Source of the DNA: Lysobacterales bacterium
Lineage (GTDB): Bacteria > Pseudomonadota > Gammaproteobacteria > Xanthomonadales > Xanthomonadaceae
Length of the DNA: 46,008 nt
Direction of reading: 5' to 3'
NCBI GenBank assembly: GCA_019510125.1
Contig: JAEKKX010000005.1
Span: 1 to 46,008, forward strand
Below the pieces are notes generated by a model, which did not search any database, was not told the DNA's origin, and saw only the letters and a list, made by a program, of their open reading frames with translations. Both the position numbers and the translations under genes were made by a program. This document shows, piece by piece, positions 1 to 10,800 of this stretch. Position 1 is the stretch's first letter, and each line of letters begins with the position of its first letter.

Positions 1-3000
1 ACGCCTCGCCCAGCGCCGCGATCTCGATCGGGTCGCCCAGCTTCGTCCCCGTCCCGTGCGCCTCGACGTAGCTGATCCGCCGCGCCTCCACGCCCGCGTC
101 CGCCAGCGCCTGCACGATCGCGCTCGTCTGCGCCTGCGGATTCGGCACCGTGTAGCCGTTGGTCCGCCCGCCGTGGCTCAGCGCGCTGCCGCGGATCAGC
201 CCGTAGATCCGGTCGCCGTCGCGCTCCGCGTCCGACAGCCGCTTGAGCACCACCGCGCCCACGCCCTCGCCAGGGATGTAGCCGTCGCCGCCCTCGCCGA
301 AGCTCTGGCAGTGGCCGTCGCTGGAGATGAACTGGCCCACGCTGAGCAGCAGATATTTCTGCGGATGGACGCTGACGTTGACGCCGCCGGCGATCGCCAT
401 CCGCGTCCGCCCCGCACGCAGGTCCTGGCAGGCCAGGTGGATCGCGGTCAGCGACGACGAACACATCGTGTCCACCGTCATGCTCGGACCGTGCAGGTCG
501 AGCACGTACGACACCCGGTTGGCGATGCTGGCGATGTTGCCCGAGAAGCCCATCCGCAGCTCGCGCGCATCGGCGGCGAGGCCGAACAGTTGGTACTCGC
601 TGTACATCACGCCGACATAGACGCCGACCTGATGCGCGAAGCCATCGGTCGCGCGCAGGCTTTCGCGCGTGTGGCCGGCATCCTCCACCGCCATCCACGC
701 GTGCTGCAGGAACAGCCGTTCCTGCGGATCGATGAACTTCGCCTCGCGCGGCGCGATGTTGAAGAACTGCGGATCGAACTCGTCGACGCCGCCGATGAAG
801 CCGCCCCAGCGGCTGTAGTGGCGTCCGCCCTGCGTGCGGTCCGTGCTGTAGTAATCGCGCCAGTCCCAGCGATCGGCGGGCACCTCGACGATGCAGTCGC
901 GACCGGTCTTCAGGTTCTCCCAGAAGGCCGCGACGTCCCATGCCTCGGGATAACGACCGCTCAGGCCCACCACCGCGATCGGCTCGGCCGCATCGGGCTG
1001 CGCTCGCTTCACTTCGACCCGTTCGGCGATGCGCGGCTTGATCGGCGCGACCGGAAGGCGCGAAGCCGAGGTCGACGCTGGCGCTGGCGACACGGCGGGT
1101 ACGGGGGTGGATACCGCCGCCGGAGCCGCCTTCGGTGCGAGCAGCGTGCGCACCGTCGCCCCGTGCCGCGACCACAGGTGCTCGGCCAGCGACTCGATGC
1201 TGCGGTGCTCGAACAGCAGCGTCTTCGACAGCGCGCCGAAGCTCTTCTCCAGTTCTTCGGTCAGCCGCATCGCCAGGATCGAGTCGATCCCGTACTGCTC
1301 CAGCGACGCACGCACGTCGATCCGCTGCGACGACAGCTTCAGCACCGCGCCGAAACGCCGGCGCAGCCAGTCGCGCAGGCGCTCGCGCAGCGCGTCATCG
1401 TCCGCCACGGCCTCGGGCGGCATCGGCAGCGGCTCGGACAGTGCCTCCGACGGTGCTTCCAACGGTGCTTCCGACGGCGCCGGGACGGCCGTTTCGCCGC
1501 CGGGCAGGCCACGCGACAGCATGCCGCGCAGCCTGTCCGCATCGCCCTCCATCACCGTCCAGCGCGCATGTCCCGAGGACAGCGCCCGCTGCAGCGACTC
1601 CAGGCCGTGCGATGTCGACAGGCCCGCCATCCCGGACGACCGCCGGAATGCCTCCGCCACGTCGGGCGACAGGCCCATCCCGCCCGCCGACCACAGCGGC
1701 CAGTTCACGGAGACCGTGCGCCCGTGCGCCTCGCCGCGGGAGACTCGGGCGTTGCGCGACAGCGCATAGTGATCCATGAACCCGTTGGCCGCCGCGTAGT
1801 CCGCCTGGCCCACGTTGCCGAACGCGCCGACCACCGACGAGAACAGCACCAGGAAGTCGAGGTCGGCATCGCCCAGGGCCGCATCCAGATGCACGGTCCC
1901 CGAGACCTTCGGCCCCAGCACCTGCGCGAACGTCGCCGCATCCTTCTTCATCAGGAACGCGTCGGACACCATGCCCGCCGCGTGCAGCACACCGTCCAGG
2001 CCGCGGTGCGTGTCGCGCACCCAGGCCACCAGCGACGCCGCCGACGCCGCGTCCTCCAGATCCACCGCGCGGTACGACACCCGGTCGCCGCCCAGCGCGC
2101 GCAGCGCCTGCAGGCGCTCGGCACGCTCGCCCGCCGGTTCGCCGCGACCGGACAGCACCACGCGCGCGTGGCGCGCGGCGGTCAGGATCGCCTCGGCGAA
2201 GATCATCCCCAGTCCGCCCAGGCCGCCGGTGATCAGGTAGACCCCGTGTTCCTTGAACGCTGGCGGGAGCTGTCCGGACCATGCCGGCAGCACGTCCCAG
2301 TGTTCGGCCTCGAGGCCATCCGCGGTCGATCGCCAGAGCGTCCGTTCCGGATGTCGCGCGGCCGAGTCCGCAGCAGACGTCCATTCCGGCGGAGCATCCG
2401 TCAACACCTGGCAGCGCAACTGCGGCTGCTCCAGCATCGCTGTCTTCAGCATTCCCGACAGTCCGGCGCAGAGGCCATCGCCGGGGCCGGCCACCACCTG
2501 CATCAGCACCCGGCCTTCTGGCATCGAACGCATCGTCGCCTGCAGCCAACCAAGGCACGCCTGCGCGTATGCCGCGTATCGCGCGGCCGCATCGGCGTCG
2601 GGCGATACAGGCGCCACCTCGACGGAGACGCCCGTCGCCCGCAGGCGCGCGACGGCGTCCTCCGACGACGGCATCCCGCACAGCAGCACGCGGCGCGACG
2701 ACCACGTCGCCGCGACGCCGGCTTCCTCCATCGCGCGCCATGCCGGAACCGCGCTCAGCAGGCCGGACGCCGACGCGCCGGCCAGCGTGCGCGAAACGAA
2801 GCCTTCCAGCCGCACCAGCAGTTGGCCGTCCGCATCGAGCAGCTCGATGTCGTGGCGCAGCACTCCGTCGCCAGCCCCGGCGATGCCGCCCGCGCGACGC
2901 ACCCAGGCCCAGACGGGCCCGGCGCAGCGCCCGTGCACGCGCACCCGCTCCACCGCGAACGGCAGTCGACCCGACGCCTCATCCGACAACAATCCCACCG

Positions 3001-6000
3001 CGGCCTGCAACGCGCCATCGAGCAGGCTCGGATGGAGCTCGTACGCGCCGGCCTCTGCCGACACCGGCTCCGGCAGCGTCAACCGCGCCAGCAATTCGCC
3101 GTTCCCCAGCCACGCTTCCTGCAGCGCCCGATGGGCCGGTCCGTAGGACAGGCCCATCGCCTCGAAACGGGCGTATGCCGATTCCCCCGACAGCGCAACA
3201 GGCGCCATCCGTGCGCGCAGCGCCGACAGCGACCGTGCCGCGGGCGGCTCGACCGTCGCATACACCGCGCGACCCGTGCTGTGGACCCGGCGCTGGCCTT
3301 CCGCCCCCGTCCACACTTCGTATCCGATCTCGCCGTCGAGCGCGCCGTCGAGCGCGATCGTCGCCGCTTCCCCGCCCCGGACCACCATCGGCTGCAGCCA
3401 CACGCAGTCGCGCAGTTCGAGCACGCCGTCGCGATGTCCATCGGGCATCGCCAGCGAAAGCGCCGCGCGCGCCATCTCCAGGTAGGCCACGCCCGGCAGC
3501 ACCCGCTCCAGGGCTTCGCCGATCCGGACCCGGTGGTCGGCGAGGAAGGGTTCCGCCCCGGAGAACACGCTGCGATAGGCCTGCCTGCCGAGGTCGGACA
3601 CGTTTTCGTGCAGCAGCGGATGCAATTGCCGGCGCATCGCGCCCGCGGACGCCCGGTCCGCGCCCTGCGCCGCCGGCACCCAGTACCGCTCGCGCGAGAA
3701 CGGGTAGGTCGGCAGGCGCGCCCGCAGCGGCCGCTGGCCGCGCAGCGCCGCCCAGTCGAGATCGACTCCCGCGGTCCAGAGCAGGCCGAGCTGTTCGAGG
3801 TCGCCCTCGGCGAACGCCCGGGCGAGCAGGTCGCGGGCCGCACGCGTCTGCCACAGCCGCATCGTCGCGGTCGCGGACGTCCCGGAGACGCCGGTCCACG
3901 TGCGGTCCTGCAATGATCCGCCGTCGAGCCAGCGGATCAGGCCGGATCGGAGTTCCGCGGCATCGGCGACCGCCATGGCCAGGCGTGCCTTCATCGGGGT
4001 ACGGCCGACCTGCCAGGCGTGGATGGCGTCGCCGAAGTCGGTCTCGCCGGCGTCGGTTTCCAGCCATGCCAGCGTCTTGCGGGCGTAGTCGCGCAGGGCT
4101 TCGGGGGTCGCGGCGGACAGGACGAACAGGTGCGGGCCGGACGCGCGCGCAGGCGCATCCCGCCGCGGCCAGGCCTGGACGACGACGTGCGCATTCGCGC
4201 CGCCGGAACCGAAGCTGCTGACGCCGGCGATCCAGCCGGCATGCGCCATGCGCCGGGCGCGGTCGAGCACGCGGATCCCGGGGGCGAGCGCGATCTTGGG
4301 GTTCAGCGCCGAAAAATTGACCGTCGGCGGCAACAGCCCGTTGCGCATCGACAGCACGACCTTCAGCAGCCCCGCCAGGCCGGCGGCGGATTCCAGGTGG
4401 CCGAGGTTGCTCTTGATCGAGCCGAGGCTGCAGTCGCGCACCGAGCCGTCGCCGGCCGCCTGCGCGAACGCGGAAACGATGCCCTGCACTTCGATCGGGT
4501 CGCCGAGCGAAGTCCCGGTGCCGTGCGCTTCGAGGTAATCCAGTTCGCCGTTCGCGAGACCGGCGTCCTTCCAGGCCGCGAGCAGCAACTGGCGCTGCTG
4601 TGCGGGATTGGGAACGGTCAGTCCCGAAGCGAGTCCGCCGTGGTTCACGGCCGACCCGCGGATCACCGCATGGATCGTGCGGCCGCTGGCGCGCGCGCGG
4701 TGCACGGGCTCGATCGCGAACATCACCGCGCCCTCCGAACGGACGTAGCCGTCGGCGCGGGCGTCGAAGACCTTGCACAGGCCGTCGGGCGCGAGCATGC
4801 CCGCCTTGTGGTAGGCGATCGACAGATCGGGATGGCAGATCGCATTGACGCCACCGACCAGGGCGGACTCGCACTCGCCGCGCCGCATCGACTGGATCGC
4901 GGTATGCAGCGCCACCAGCGAAGACGAACACGCGGTATCGACCACCAGGCTGGGGCCGTTGAAATCGAAGAAGTAGGAAATGCGGTTGGCGATGACCGAG
5001 AGCGCGCTGGCCACGCCGAGGTGCGCTTCGACTTCGATGCCGGCGTCCTGCAGCAGACGGCTGTAGTCGCTGTTGCTGGCGCCGACGAACACACCGGTGG
5101 TGGAGCCGGCGAGGTCGACCGGACGCAGGTTGGCGTCCTCCAGGCAGGCCCAGGCGGTCTCCAGCATCATCCGCTGCTGCGGGTCCATGAGCTGGGCTTC
5201 CGCCGGCGAAATCCTGAAGAAGCCCGCATCGAACATTTCGATGTCGCGGACGAAACCGCCGCGATCGATCGCAGGCCAGCGCGCGGGATCCGCCCAGGCG
5301 CCGCGGCTCGAGGGATAGCGGTCGATGCACGTCTCGCCATCGGCCAGGCGCTTCCACAGCGCCTCGGGGGATTCGATCCCGCCGGGCAGGCGGCAGGCCA
5401 TGCCGACGATCGCGATGTCGTTGTCCGAGATGCCGATGTCCTCCGCAGCCGGGGCCGGGAGCGCGACGGACGCCGCCTCGTGCGCGAATGTCGCGGCATG
5501 TGCGTCCACGGCGCCCGCGTCCATGCCGTCGATGTCGGTCGACCCGGCATCCGCGGAGGCCGCAAGCGCGGCCGCGGCTTTCTTCGGCGTGTTGAACTCG
5601 AAGAAGAAGGACGTCGGCAGGCGCAGGCCGAGCCGCAGCTCGATGCTTTCCTGGAGCTTCAGCAGCCCGGCGGAGTCGAGCCCGGCTTCCATGAACGGAC
5701 GATCGCGCCCGTATCCGCCCGCGTCGCCTTCGAGCAGGCGCGTGGCTTCCATGTCGATGAACGCCAGCAGGGCATCGACGTCCATCCCGCGCGGACGCGC
5801 GGCGGTCGTCGCCGTGTCGTTGCGCTCGCGCGCCGACAGCCGTGCGTCGCGCTGCAGGATGTCGTAGGACACCAGCACGCCGTTGCATGCGTTCTCGAGG
5901 TCTTCCGGACGGTACCCGGGGACTGGGCCGACGATGTCGGCGCCGTGCGCATGATGGAAGGTGAGGATCGGATCGCGGTCCGCGCCCTCGCGGCGGATGT

Positions 6001-7780
6001 AGCGCTCGAAGGATTCGCCGCGGCGCGCATCGTAGCGCTTGCAGAGGGTGACGCCGACGACCTGCCGGACCCCGGTGGTCAGACTGCAACGCTGCAGCAT
6101 GAATTCGAGCAGCGCATCGCCGTAGCGCTGGTCCTGCACGTCGGGATCGACGTTCACCGCGAGCAGTTGCACCACCGGGCCATCGGCCCGGTGCAGCAGA
6201 TGCACATCGGCCGCCGTGCGTCCGTGGAGGGCATCCGCCGAATCGATGCGCTGGCTGTAGACGACGCCCTGGACGCGACCGTCGCGCTCGAGCACGAACT
6301 GGCCCGCGGGATGGCGTTCGATCCGGGCGCGGATCGTGTCCGCCGGGCTGCGCGTATGGCGCCAGCACAGCGACTCGAGTTCGCACAGCCGGTCGAGGTC
6401 GCCGGGACGCGCATGGCGGATCGTGTAGTCGCGAACGACGAACGCATGCAGGCTGACGTCGCAGACCGCCGGATCGAGCGGATAGCGCTTCGCCCGCACC
6501 GCATCGAACAACCCGACCCGGGCCGCGAGGCAGTGCAGCGCTTCGGCGGTGATGAAACCTGCGCCGGCCAGAGCGTCGAGCGCACGCGATCCCGCGTCCC
6601 GGACCCATTCCTGGGTCGCCGGCGCGCGATCGGCGTGCGCCTGCAGCCACAGCCGGACCGGGCAGGCCTCGATGGCCGCCCACGCGCGCAGGTCCTCCTG
6701 CCACGCCGTCAGCAGTGACACGGAATCGACGATGCGGCCGCGTTCATCGAGACACGGCGGCTGTTCGGCGGCCAGCACGTGCAGATCGGCGTCCGGAGCG
6801 ACCGCGCCGATGGCGGTGGCGGGCCGATCGCCTGCAATGACCACGGCGCGACGGGCCTCGCCGCCCCTGGTCTCGAAGAGCGAGCGCTCCGGCGGCTGCG
6901 TGGAGGCGAAGCGGGCGATCCCGGATTCGGCAGCGGCATCGCCGCGCAGTTCGATCGCCAGCGCGTCCAGTGCGCGACGCGCGATCGAATCCGCGGCCGC
7001 ATCGAACAGGACGAACGCGGGCGACGCCGCCTCGGTCGGGCCGGACCAGGAGGCGACGATTCCGCGCAGGTCTTCGATGCTGGCGGGGTACCGCACCAGG
7101 AAACGATCGAACGCGCCGCCCGAGGTGCGCGGCGCGTCGGGCGCCGGCACGCGGGGACGCAGGTCCGGATGCGCGGCGAGCGAGGCGAGGACCGGGCGAC
7201 AGCGCACGGCTTCGCGCACGGCCTCGGCCTCCAGGAAGGCGTGGCCGGCCTCGGTGAACGCCCCCGCTTCGGTGGACCATCCGAGCTTGACCAGCAGCTT
7301 CCTGAGCGTGATCCGCAGGCCCGGCTCGATCCCGCGGAGCGCTTCTTCGCCATGCGCGCCCGCGCCGCCGCCCAGCACGGCCGCGACCATGACCAGCGTG
7401 GCGCCCTGCGCGATGGCGAGCGCCGTCGCCGAACTGCCGCGACGACGGAAGAACAACTGCTCCACCGCACGCGACAAGGCTTCCGCCGGACGACCGGCCG
7501 AGTGGAACGCATCGGGTTCGGCGCCGTAAAGCACGCGGGCGTCGAAACATGCGGGGAGGACCGGAAGCTTCGGCTGCGTTGCGCGTTCGGCGTCGACCGC
7601 CTTCGGCGCGAGCGCGCGCAACAGCTCGGGCAGCGTCGACGCCACGCCCGCGCGAGCGCGCGCGGGCGCTGATCCCGCACGCCGCACCGGGCGCGAAGAC
7701 GCCGCCAGCTCGAGACGATGGCATGCGTCGAGAATGGCCGCCGTGAAGTAATCGGAGCAGCACTGGATGGGGTCCCGCAT
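1..7780 (-). CDS. trans-AT polyketide synthase, GNAT loading region-ACP-KS-DH-KR-ACP-KS (C-terminus cut off by window edge)
   Basis: About 2,593 residues are visible and the frame is still open at the left edge. The ATG at 7780 has a GAGG seven bases upstream. Residues 1-440 lack a SAM-binding glycine motif but include a winged-helix-like stretch (LRKLLVKLGW..EAG) like the region preceding GNAT in AprA/CurA-type loading modules. A GNAT domain follows (about 448-635; IRHARPGD, FHHAHGA). Then come ACP (GLDSAGL, near 699), KS (about 785-1197, Cys951 in DTACSSSL, HGTGT), DH (about 1386-1660), KR (about 1846-2060; TGGLGGLG, DYAAAN), ACP (YGIDSIL, near 2162) and a second KS (from about 2269, Cys2440 in DTMCSSSL, HGTGT). 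Each KS is followed by the usual flanking subdomain but no AT, so malonyl loading must occur in trans. Known CurA-type GNAT domains prime ACP with acetyl; by inference this protein may start the chain although it is the second PKS gene. In the DH, four to five extra residues lie between the His and the LPG motif. Confidence 0.93.
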   Translation of the reverse strand, partial: MRDPIQCCSDYFTAAILDACHRLELAASSRPVRRAGSAPARARAGVASTLPELLRALAPKAVDAERATQPKLPVLPACFDARVLYGAEPDAFHSAGRPAEALSRAVEQLFFRRRGSSATALAIAQGATLVMVAAVLGGGAGAHGEEALRGIEPGLRITLRKLLVKLGWSTEAGAFTEAGHAFLEAEAVREAVRCRPVLASLAAHPDLRPRVPAPDAPRTSGGAFDRFLVRYPASIEDLRGIVASWSGPTEAASPAFVLFDAAADSIARRALDALAIELRGDAAAESGIARFASTQPPERSLFETRGGEARRAVVIAGDRPATAIGAVAPDADLHVLAAEQPPCLDERGRIVDSVSLLTAWQEDLRAWAAIEACPVRLWLQAHADRAPATQEWVRDAGSRALDALAGAGFITAEALHCLAARVGLFDAVRAKRYPLDPAVCDVSLHAFVVRDYTIRHARPGDLDRLCELESLCWRHTRSPADTIRARIERHPAGQFVLERDGRVQGVVYSQRIDSADALHGRTAADVHLLHRADGPVVQLLAVNVDPDVQDQRYGDALLEFMLQRCSLTTGVRQVVGVTLCKRYDARRGESFERYIRREGADRDPILTFHHAHGADIVGPVPGYRPEDLENACNGVLVSYDILQRDARLSARERNDTATTAARPRGMDVDALLAFIDMEATRLLEGDAGGYGRDRPFMEAGLDSAGLLKLQESIELRLGLRLPTSFFFEFNTPKKAAAALAASADAGSTDIDGMDAGAVDAHAATFAHEAASVALPAPAAEDIGISDNDIAIVGMACRLPGGIESPEALWKRLADGETCIDRYPSSRGAWADPARWPAIDRGGFVRDIEMFDAGFFRISPAEAQLMDPQQRMMLETAWACLEDANLRPVDLAGSTTGVFVGASNSDYSRLLQDAGIEVEAHLGVASALSVIANRISYFFDFNGPSLVVDTACSSSLVALHTAIQSMRRGECESALVGGVNAICHPDLSIAYHKAGMLAPDGLCKVFDARADGYVRSEGAVMFAIEPVHRARASGRTIHAVIRGSAVNHGGLASGLTVPNPAQQRQLLLAAWKDAGLANGELDYLEAHGTGTSLGDPIEVQGIVSAFAQAAGDGSVRDCSLGSIKSNLGHLESAAGLAGLLKVVLSMRNGLLPPTVNFSALNPKIALAPGIRVLDRARRMAHAGWIAGVSSFGSGGANAHVVVQAWPRRDAPARASGPHLFVLSAATPEALRDYARKTLAWLETDAGETDFGDAIHAWQVGRTPMKARLAMAVADAAELRSGLIRWLDGGSLQDRTWTGVSGTSATATMRLWQTRAARDLLARAFAEGDLEQLGLLWTAGVDLDWAALRGQRPLRARLPTYPFSRERYWVPAAQGADRASAGAMRRQLHPLLHENVSDLGRQAYRSVFSGAEPFLADHRVRIGEALERVLPGVAYLEMARAALSLAMPDGHRDGVLELRDCVWLQPMVVRGGEAATIALDGALDGEIGYEVWTGAEGQRRVHSTGRAVYATVEPPAARSLSALRARMAPVALSGESAYARFEAMGLSYGPAHRALQEAWLGNGELLARLTLPEPVSAEAGAYELHPSLLDGALQAAVGLLSDEASGRLPFAVERVRVHGRCAGPVWAWVRRAGGIAGAGDGVLRHDIELLDADGQLLVRLEGFVSRTLAGASASGLLSAVPAWRAMEEAGVAATWSSRRVLLCGMPSSEDAVARLRATGVSVEVAPVSPDADAAARYAAYAQACLGWLQATMRSMPEGRVLMQVVAGPGDGLCAGLSGMLKTAMLEQPQLRCQVLTDAPPEWTSAADSAARHPERTLWRSTADGLEAEHWDVLPAWSGQLPPAFKEHGVYLITGGLGGLGMIFAEAILTAARHARVVLSGRGEPAGERAERLQALRALGGDRVSYRAVDLEDAASAASLVAWVRDTHRGLDGVLHAAGMVSDAFLMKKDAATFAQVLGPKVSGTVHLDAALGDADLDFLVLFSSVVGAFGNVGQADYAAANGFMDHYALSRNARVSRGEAHGRTVSVNWPLWSAGGMGLSPDVAEAFRRSSGMAGLSTSHGLESLQRALSSGHARWTVMEGDADRLRGMLSRGLPGGETAVPAPSEAPLEAPSEALSEPLPMPPEAVADDDALRERLRDWLRRRFGAVLKLSSQRIDVRASLEQYGIDSILAMRLTEELEKSFGALSKTLLFEHRSIESLAEHLWSRHGATVRTLLAPKAAPAAVSTPVPAVSPAPASTSASRLPVAPIKPRIAERVEVKRAQPDAAEPIAVVGLSGRYPEAWDVAAFWENLKTGRDCIVEVPADRWDWRDYYSTDRTQGGRHYSRWGGFIGGVDEFDPQFFNIAPREAKFIDPQERLFLQHAWMAVEDAGHTRESLRATDGFAHQVGVYVGVMYSEYQLFGLAADARELRMGFSGNIASIANRVSYVLDLHGPSMTVDTMCSSSLTAIHLACQDLRAGRTRMAIAGGVNVSVHPQKYLLLSVGQFISSDGHCQSFGEGGDGYIPGEGVGAVVLKRLSDAERDGDRIYGLIRGSALSHGGRTNGYTVPNPQAQTSAIVQALADAGVEARRISYVEAHGTGTKLGDPIEIAALGEA

Positions 7781-7850
7781 CGCCTTACCTCGTCCTTTCA
7801 TCGCGGCGCGGCCAGCGCGCCCATTCTCGTTGCCGATTCGCTCGTCGCCA

Positions 7851-7894
7851 CCTGCCCACGGCAGGCCCCACTCCGTCGGCGCAGCGCGCCGACG
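7851..7894 (-). terminator. two tandem hairpins between the PKS genes
   Basis: Directly after the stop of the upstream PKS there is a perfect 9-bp stem with a 3-base loop (arms 7886-7894 and 7874-7882). A second 6-bp stem with a 3-base loop follows (7860-7865 with 7851-7856). Neither has a T tract, so this is a weak or partial terminator, or an mRNA-stabilising structure, rather than a classical intrinsic terminator. It could lower expression of the downstream PKS. The rest of the 118-base gap holds only the ribosome binding site of that PKS. Confidence 0.4.
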
Positions 7895-7898
7895 AGGG

Positions 7899-10800
7899 TC
7901 AGAACGTCACGCGTTCATAGTCTTCATCGCTCGCATCCTGCTTCCACAGCACCTTGTCGATCAGGTCCCGGTCCTGAAGGACATGGCGGACGTCCTGGTC
8001 GTCCACGTCCTGCCGTGTCGCCTCGGCGACGACCGCCGCGGGCTGCGCCGCCTCGTCCGGCACGGCGTGGCGCAGCAGCGCATCCGCAGCGATCCCGGAA
8101 AGGTAAGTCGCGAAGCCGTCGATCGTCGGATGCTCGAACATCAGGCTGGGCACCAGGTCGAGGTCGAGCGTCGTGTTGACCTGCCGCACCAGCGACGCGA
8201 TGCCCGAAGACACGACCCCCATCTCCAGCAGGGTGCGATCCAGCGGCAGCGACTCCGGCGGAACCTGCAGTTGCTGCGACAGGGCGCGCCGGATGAACCG
8301 GACCGCCAGCGCCTTGGGCGTGGTTGCCGGTGCCTGCACGGTCGGCGTGGCCGGGCGCTGTGCTGCGGACGACGCTTCGATCGGGCCCGGCGCATGCGGT
8401 TCCTGCGGGGCGACGCCCGCGGTGGACGCATGGAAGGTGTCGACCCAGTGGCGCGAACGCGCGAACGGGTATCCCGGCAGATGCACGCGGCGCGGCCTGC
8501 GATCGCCGTAGAGCGCGTTCCAGTCGATGTCGACGCCTCGACTCCACAGCTCGAGGATCGCGCCGTGATCGCCGTTCTCGATCCACTTGTCGACGATCAT
8601 GCGCTTCAACTGCGGATCGCGATCGATCGAGGACATGCTTTCAGACGTGCGCTCGGGCTCGCCGCAATGGCCGCCGGCAGGCACGCGACCGTCGGCGGCG
8701 AAGGCATGCAGCGCCTTCGACAGTTCCTCGAGCGAGGCCGCGCGGAGGCCCAGCCGGTGGGCCATGCCGTCGCGTCCGGTCTGCAGGGTGTAGGCGATCC
8801 GGGCCAGATCGACGCCCTCGGCGGCCGCGTCGGCATCGAGGTATTCGGCCAGTGCGGCCGCGCGCTGGTGCAGTTGCTCGCGGGTCTTCGCCGAAAGCAC
8901 GATCAGCCGCGACAGTCCGCGGTCCGCCGTCGCGCCGGTCGGGGGCTGGGCTGGCGCATGCTCCTGCACGACGACATGGGCATTGACGCCGCCGAATCCG
9001 AACGAGCTGACGCCCGCCGTGAGCGGCAGGCGCTCGCCGGCCGGGCCTTCGAAGGCCTGCCATGCGCGGGTCTCGCGCGCGATCCGGAAACGAGTGCCGT
9101 CCAGCCGGATCTGCGGGCTGAGCTCGGTGAAATGCAGCAGGCCAGGAATCGTCCGGTGGCGCATGGACAGCAGGACCTTGATCAGCGACGCGATGCCCGA
9201 AGCGGCTTCGAGATGGCCGATGCTGGTCTTGACCGAAGACACCATGCACTCCCGCGAAGCCGCCAATCCAGCGTCGCCGCCCGTGCGCGAAGCGAGCTCG
9301 CCGAAGGCCTTCCTGAGACCGTTGAGTTCGACCGCATCGCCCATCGGCGTGCCGGTGCCGTGGGTTTCGACCAGGCCCACGTGGGCGACATCCACGCCGG
9401 CGCGGCGGTAGGCTTCGGCCACGACTTCCGCCTGCGCGTTCGGATTGGGCGCAGTCAATCCCATGGCCCGGCCACCGTGATTGACCGCGCTTCCCTTGAC
9501 GACGCCATAGATCTCGTCGCCGTCCGCCACCGCACGATCCAGTCGCTTCAGCAGCACCGCGGCGCAGCCCTCGCTGCGCACGTAGCCGTCGGCGTTGCGG
9601 TCGAACGTCTTGCATCGGCCATCGCCGGCAAGCATGCCGGCATGGCCGAGCGCCGATTGCAGCGAAGGCGCGAGCATGAGGTTCACGCCGCCGGCGATGG
9701 CCATCTCGCAATCGCCGCCCGCGATCGCCTCGACCGCGCGATGGACCGCGACGAGGGAACTCGAGCATGCGGTGTCGATCGCTTCGCTCGGCCCGCGGAG
9801 GTCGAGCAGGTAGGACAGGCGGTTCGGCAGCAGGCAGTGCGCCATGCCGGTCGCGGACTGCGCGACGCTGCCGATGCCGGACGCGCGGATGACCTCGGAA
9901 TAGTCGAAACCGCTGAGGCCGACGAAGACGCCGGTGCGGGTCCCCGCCAGGTCGGCGGCCCGATGTCCCGCATCTTCGATCGCGTTCCATGCCGACTGCA
10001 GGAACAGCCGCTGCTGCGGGTCCATCAGCGCCGCTTCGCCCGGTGCGATCTCGAAGAAGCCCGCATCGAACTTGTCGACGTCCGCCACGAATCCGCCCCA
10101 GCGGACGCCGCGCGGCGGCGCCGCGCCCTCGCCGCTTCCGCGCCAGTCCCAGCGCTCGGCCGGCACCTCGGTGATCGGGTCGACGCCGGCGATCAGGTTG
10201 CGCCAGAACGCCGCGGCCGAATCCGCGCCGGGCATCGTCGCGCTGATGCCGACGATCGCCACGTCGATGTCGCCGGTCGCGCGCACGTCGACGACGGCGG
10301 CGGCAGGCGAGATTCCGGCATCGTCGGTCGCGATCGCGGGATTCGCGATCTCCGCGTCGGCCATCGTTTCCGATCCCTTCCCATGATGGTCGGCGAGACG
10401 CTCGCGATGGGCGTCCAGCAGATGTCCGCAGAACGCCTCGTAGGTCGGGTACTCGAACAGCAGCGCGGGCGCGAGGTCGAGCGAATAACGCTCGTTGACG
10501 ATGCGGACGAAATTGGCCACGCCGATCGAATCGAGGCCGTATTCATTCAGCAGCGCGTCGGGCTGGATGCGCTCTTCGGGCAGCAGAAGCACTTCGGAAA
10601 GGATGCCGAGGACCTCGCTGCGCACCTGCTTGTCCAGCAGGGATCCCTGCGGACGGGACGGACGGCCGGCGCCGGCCGCCGGCAATGCGGATGCGCGTTC
10701 CATTGCGTCTTGCCCCAGCGATGCATCGAGCCTGTCGACCGTGCCGTACAGCACCATCGCATTGACCATGCCGGATTCGAGGCAGCGCTTGAACGCGGCG

